The notes under the pieces: generated by a model | Database searches by the model: none | What the model was told of the DNA's origin: nothing | Seen by the model: the letters and a program-made list of their open reading frames with translations, nothing else | Translations under genes and position numbers: made by a program | Shown: positions 6,136-8,122 of the stretch, piece by piece | How positions within the stretch are numbered: position 1 is the stretch's first letter | Layout: every line of letters starts with the position of its first letter | Assembly (NCBI GenBank): GCA_020050375.1 | Contig: JAGVKR010000825.1 | Span: 1 to 8,122, forward strand | Length of the DNA: 8,122 nucleotides | Reading direction: 5' to 3' | Source of the DNA: Planctomycetales bacterium | GTDB taxonomy: Bacteria > Planctomycetota > Planctomycetia > Planctomycetales > Planctomycetaceae

Positions 6136-7524
6136 TCAGACGACGACATCGATGACGCCCGTCGTCGGACGCGAAGACTGTGACCGTTGCCGTTTGGCCG
6201 ATTTCGGAACGCTGAACCCGATCGTCGCGGATGGTGGGGCCGGTTGCTGCCATTGCCACGCCCCCCGCGAGCTGCCGTCATCGCGCGCGGCGCCGAATTG
6301 CTCGAGCGAAACGCCCATTCCGGCCAACGACTCGCGCAACGTGTGCAGGTGCTCTTCGATCGCCTGACGAGCCGCCGGATCCTCGGCAATCAATTGCGCC
6401 GAAACGGAGTAGTCCGTCGCGGTGAGACGCACGTGGACCGTGCCCATCCCCGGCGGGTCGAGTTGCAGTCGAAAATCAATTCTTCCGTCGCGATGCGACA
6501 GCTCGACGCGGGTGGCGATCTCGCCAAAGATCTGTTCGGCGACGGTTGCGCCGGGCGCCGAATCGGACCGATTTCGCGTGTGGGCCACCGGGCCGGTCGT
6601 TGGATCGGTGGCAAGTGGATGATTCGTCGTCAACGAATCGACACCGTCGCTTCGCGTATCCCGATCGGATCCTCGCGGGTCACGGCCAAAGTCTTCGGCC
6701 GCGGCATCGGATTGGTTCTCGAGAGCTCGTGCCGCCGTTGAGGCGGCCTCGATTCGCCACAGGTGGTCGGTCGCATCTCCATCGGTTTCGGTTGTCCGAA
6801 GTCCACCGGCGACCTGAGCTCGCGAAGCATCGGCGCCTGCCAATGACTCCGCGTCTCCTTCGGTGACGCCCGGCGCTGAGGGCGCGAAGGTTGTTCCTTC
6901 GCGTGCCAACGGCAGTTGCTGCCCGCCGAAAACTTTGTCTTGCGTTGTTGCGTCCGGTTGGCCGGCTTGTTCCGGCCCGGATTTCGGGATGAGATCGGGC
7001 GTCTTCTCGGCAAGTGCTGCCGGAAGCTCCGGCGGACCGATTTCGTCGGGGGCCTTGGATTGGATTGGATCGGTCGGCGTCGTGACACCCGCTACGGCGA
7101 TCGATGCATTCTCCGCGGTCGGCGCCGTCCCGCTCGGTTCCACGGGCAGATTTGACTTTGGAAGTGGACTGGCCCCCGGGTTCTGCAGAATGGCTGGGAT
7201 GGACTCGGCACAACCCGCTGGGATGGGTTCGGCTGCTGCGGGGCCCTCCAGGATCGTTGATGGGTCGTTTTCCCGGGTCTTTTGCCCCGTGTTCGGCGAA
7301 TCGGCTGAGACCGGAGCCGGCACCGTTGCCGCACAGGCTGCGGCCAAGTCGTTCAAGTTGTCCTCAAACGCCGTGGCTCCGTCGCTTCTCCGCGAGCCTT
7401 TATTGCGAGACGGCGAACGATGGTTGGACGACGCCCCGGTTGTCTCCGTCGAGCGTGCGAACCCTTGGCCGGACATCGTGCCGGACGACTTGGCCGCACA
7501 ATTGAGGGCCTCAAGCATTCGCAT
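6136..7524 (-). CDS. fliK: FliK, flagellar hook-length control protein
   Basis: This 462-residue protein has the usual FliK build. A long, poorly conserved Pro/Ala/Thr/Glu-rich region (about 1-325) probably acts as the flexible ruler. A compact C-terminal hook-length domain follows at about 330-405. The latter has GRIDFRLQLDPPGMGTVHVR (347-366), VSAQLIAEDPAARQAIEEHL and LRESLAGMGVSLEQF, which is the standard Flg_hook pattern. In the family this domain switches the export gate from hook to filament substrates. A basic tail (KSAKRQRSQSSRP) closes the protein. The ATG at 7524 has no clear Shine-Dalgarno; a second ATG two codons later (7518) is equally possible. It is the first gene of the fliK-flgD-flgE operon, about 50 bases downstream of a sigma-54 promoter. 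Confidence 0.92.
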   Translation of the reverse strand: MRMLEALNCAAKSSGTMSGQGFARSTETTGASSNHRSPSRNKGSRRSDGATAFEDNLNDLAAACAATVPAPVSADSPNTGQKTRENDPSTILEGPAAAEPIPAGCAESIPAILQNPGASPLPKSNLPVEPSGTAPTAENASIAVAGVTTPTDPIQSKAPDEIGPPELPAALAEKTPDLIPKSGPEQAGQPDATTQDKVFGGQQLPLAREGTTFAPSAPGVTEGDAESLAGADASRAQVAGGLRTTETDGDATDHLWRIEAASTAARALENQSDAAAEDFGRDPRGSDRDTRSDGVDSLTTNHPLATDPTTGPVAHTRNRSDSAPGATVAEQIFGEIATRVELSHRDGRIDFRLQLDPPGMGTVHVRLTATDYSVSAQLIAEDPAARQAIEEHLHTLRESLAGMGVSLEQFGAARDDGSSRGAWQWQQPAPPSATIGFSVPKSAKRQRSQSSRPTTGVIDVVV

Positions 7525-7572
7525 TTTCAGGGCCGCGAAAAGACCGTGGGAATCAAGTCCTCACGTGGGGAA

Positions 7573-7588
7573 TGCAAGCGGCGTGCCA
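7573..7588 (-). promoter_or_regulatory. Sigma-54 (-24/-12) promoter for fliK-flgD-flgE
   Basis: On the minus strand the sequence is TGGCAC-GCCGC-TTGCA, which matches the RpoN consensus TGGCAC-N5-TTGC(A/T) at every defined position. The GG (-24) is at 7587-7586 and the GC (-12) at 7575-7574, with the required 10-base separation. Transcription should begin near 7562, about 38 bases before the fliK ATG. The gene immediately upstream encodes a sigma-54 activator, which supports the call. This is the strongest regulatory site in the window. Confidence 0.88.
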
Positions 7589-7681
7589 ATTTGCCATGTG
7601 GCCCCGTCCGGGAAACCCCCGTCGTGGATTACCGGGGTGTGTTAACGGCCGGCGTCGCCATCAGTCGGAGGCGCCAGAAAA

Positions 7682-7704
7682 CTTTTCCTCGTACGGCGGA
7701 AAAG
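7682..7704 (-). terminator. Inverted repeat downstream of the sigma-54 activator gene: weak terminator or enhancer site
   Basis: A 7-bp perfect inverted repeat, CTTTTCC and GGAAAAG, is separated by 9 bases. It begins about 20 bases past the activator stop codon and is followed on the minus strand by TTTTCT, as a simple terminator would be. The stem is A/T-rich and short. Its centre also lies about 130 bases upstream of the predicted fliK transcription start, where a sigma-54 activator typically binds. The two roles cannot be separated by reading alone. Confidence 0.4.
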
Positions 7705-7723
7705 ATTTCCGGGCTATTGCCAC

Positions 7724-8122
7724 TCAGGCCGCTTCCTGGGCACGGTAGCGTTTCATCTTGTTCAGCAGCGTTCTGGGAGTCACACCGAGTCTCTCGGCCG
7801 CTGCCGTCTTGTTGCCACCCAGTTCCTGAAGGGTTCTCAGGATCACATCGCGCTCGATCTGCTCGAGCGTCGTGCCGCGCACTTCGGATTTCGCGGAACA
7901 GGTGCTTTGCAATGCGGGAAGATCGTGCGGCTGCAGGATCTCGGACGTGGCGCGAACGCAGGCCGATTGGATGACGTTGCGAAATTCGCGGACATTGCCC
8001 GGCCAATCATGGGCCATCAGGAACTGCAAAGTCGCCGGCGCCAGGCCCTGGACCGTGATTGTCGCATCGGCCCGAAACTTGCAAAGGAAGTAGGCTGCCA
8101 GCGCGGGGATGTCTTCGAGTCG
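7724..8122 (-). CDS. Sigma-54-dependent transcriptional activator, C-terminal part (cut by the right edge)
   Basis: 132 C-terminal residues are in the window, and the frame is open to the edge. The segment RLEDIPALAAYFLCKF and the sensor-II motif WPGNVREFRNVI (residues 40-51 of the fragment) are the end of the AAA+ ATPase domain of NtrC-family enhancer-binding proteins. A linker is followed by a Fis-type helix-turn-helix: TLEQIERDVILRTLQELGGN, KTAAAERLGVTPRTLLNKMK (about 85-124). Such proteins bind upstream sites and use ATP to open promoters held by RpoN. The Walker A, GAFTGA and any receiver domain lie outside the window. Its place directly upstream of a sigma-54-driven hook operon suggests a flagellar regulator of the FlrC/FleR/FlgR/FlbD kind, but the exact name cannot be given from this part. 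Confidence 0.93.
   Translation of the reverse strand, partial: RLEDIPALAAYFLCKFRADATITVQGLAPATLQFLMAHDWPGNVREFRNVIQSACVRATSEILQPHDLPALQSTCSAKSEVRGTTLEQIERDVILRTLQELGGNKTAAAERLGVTPRTLLNKMKRYRAQEAA

Noticed and set aside
7546..7577. Imperfect direct repeat GTGGGAATCAAG / GTGGGGAATGCAAG
   Set aside because: It is short and imperfect, and one copy overlaps the sigma-54 promoter. Chance is a sufficient explanation.
1..8122. CRISPR arrays, tRNA/rRNA genes, insertion sequences, phage or defence genes
   Set aside because: No regularly spaced repeats, RNA gene signatures, transposase motifs or terminal repeats were seen. Nearly all sequence is accounted for by the flagellar genes and the aldolase.

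Overview
This window is a high-GC stretch of a bacterial flagellar gene cluster. Almost all genes lie on the minus strand. The families, the sigma-54 wiring (a sigma-54 activator gene and a textbook -24/-12 promoter) and the general protein style suggest a Planctomycetota-like Gram-negative bacterium. That phylum assignment is inference, because no rRNA or marker gene is present.

Layout, read in the direction of minus-strand transcription from the right edge. (a) 8122-7724 holds the C-terminal third of a sigma-54-dependent enhancer-binding protein: the end of the AAA+ domain plus a Fis-type HTH. (b) 7723-7525 is intergenic and holds a small inverted repeat and a perfect-looking sigma-54 promoter. 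(c) fliK-flgD-flgE (7524-4003) is a hook-assembly operon driven by that promoter. (d) 3171-3959, on the plus strand, is an HpcH/HpaI-type class II aldolase gene that sits inside the flagellar cluster. It converges on flgE across a GC hairpin and diverges from flgB. (e) flgB-flgC-fliE-fliF (2792 to beyond the left edge) encodes the proximal rod, the MS-ring/rod adaptor and the MS ring.

The main surprise is at the left end. The open reading frame that starts as a normal FliF (MS-ring protein) changes identity at about residue 403-405. It continues in the same frame as the DNA-binding C-terminus of sigma-54 (RpoN), complete with the RpoN box ARRTVAKYRE, and runs off the window edge. The second transmembrane helix and the FliG-binding tail of FliF are missing, as are the activator- and core-binding regions of RpoN. 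As written, the protein would put a sigma-factor DNA-binding domain on the periplasmic side of the membrane. Either this is a chimeric join (an assembly artefact or a genomic deletion) at a short shared motif, or it is a very unusual natural fusion. I favour an artefact or deletion, but it is the one thing in the window that deserves direct checking.

Functionally, FliE, FlgB and FlgC build the rod base on the FliF ring. FlgD caps and assembles the FlgE hook, and FliK measures hook length. The activator together with RpoN would switch on the fliK-flgD-flgE operon. The aldolase has no evident flagellar role.
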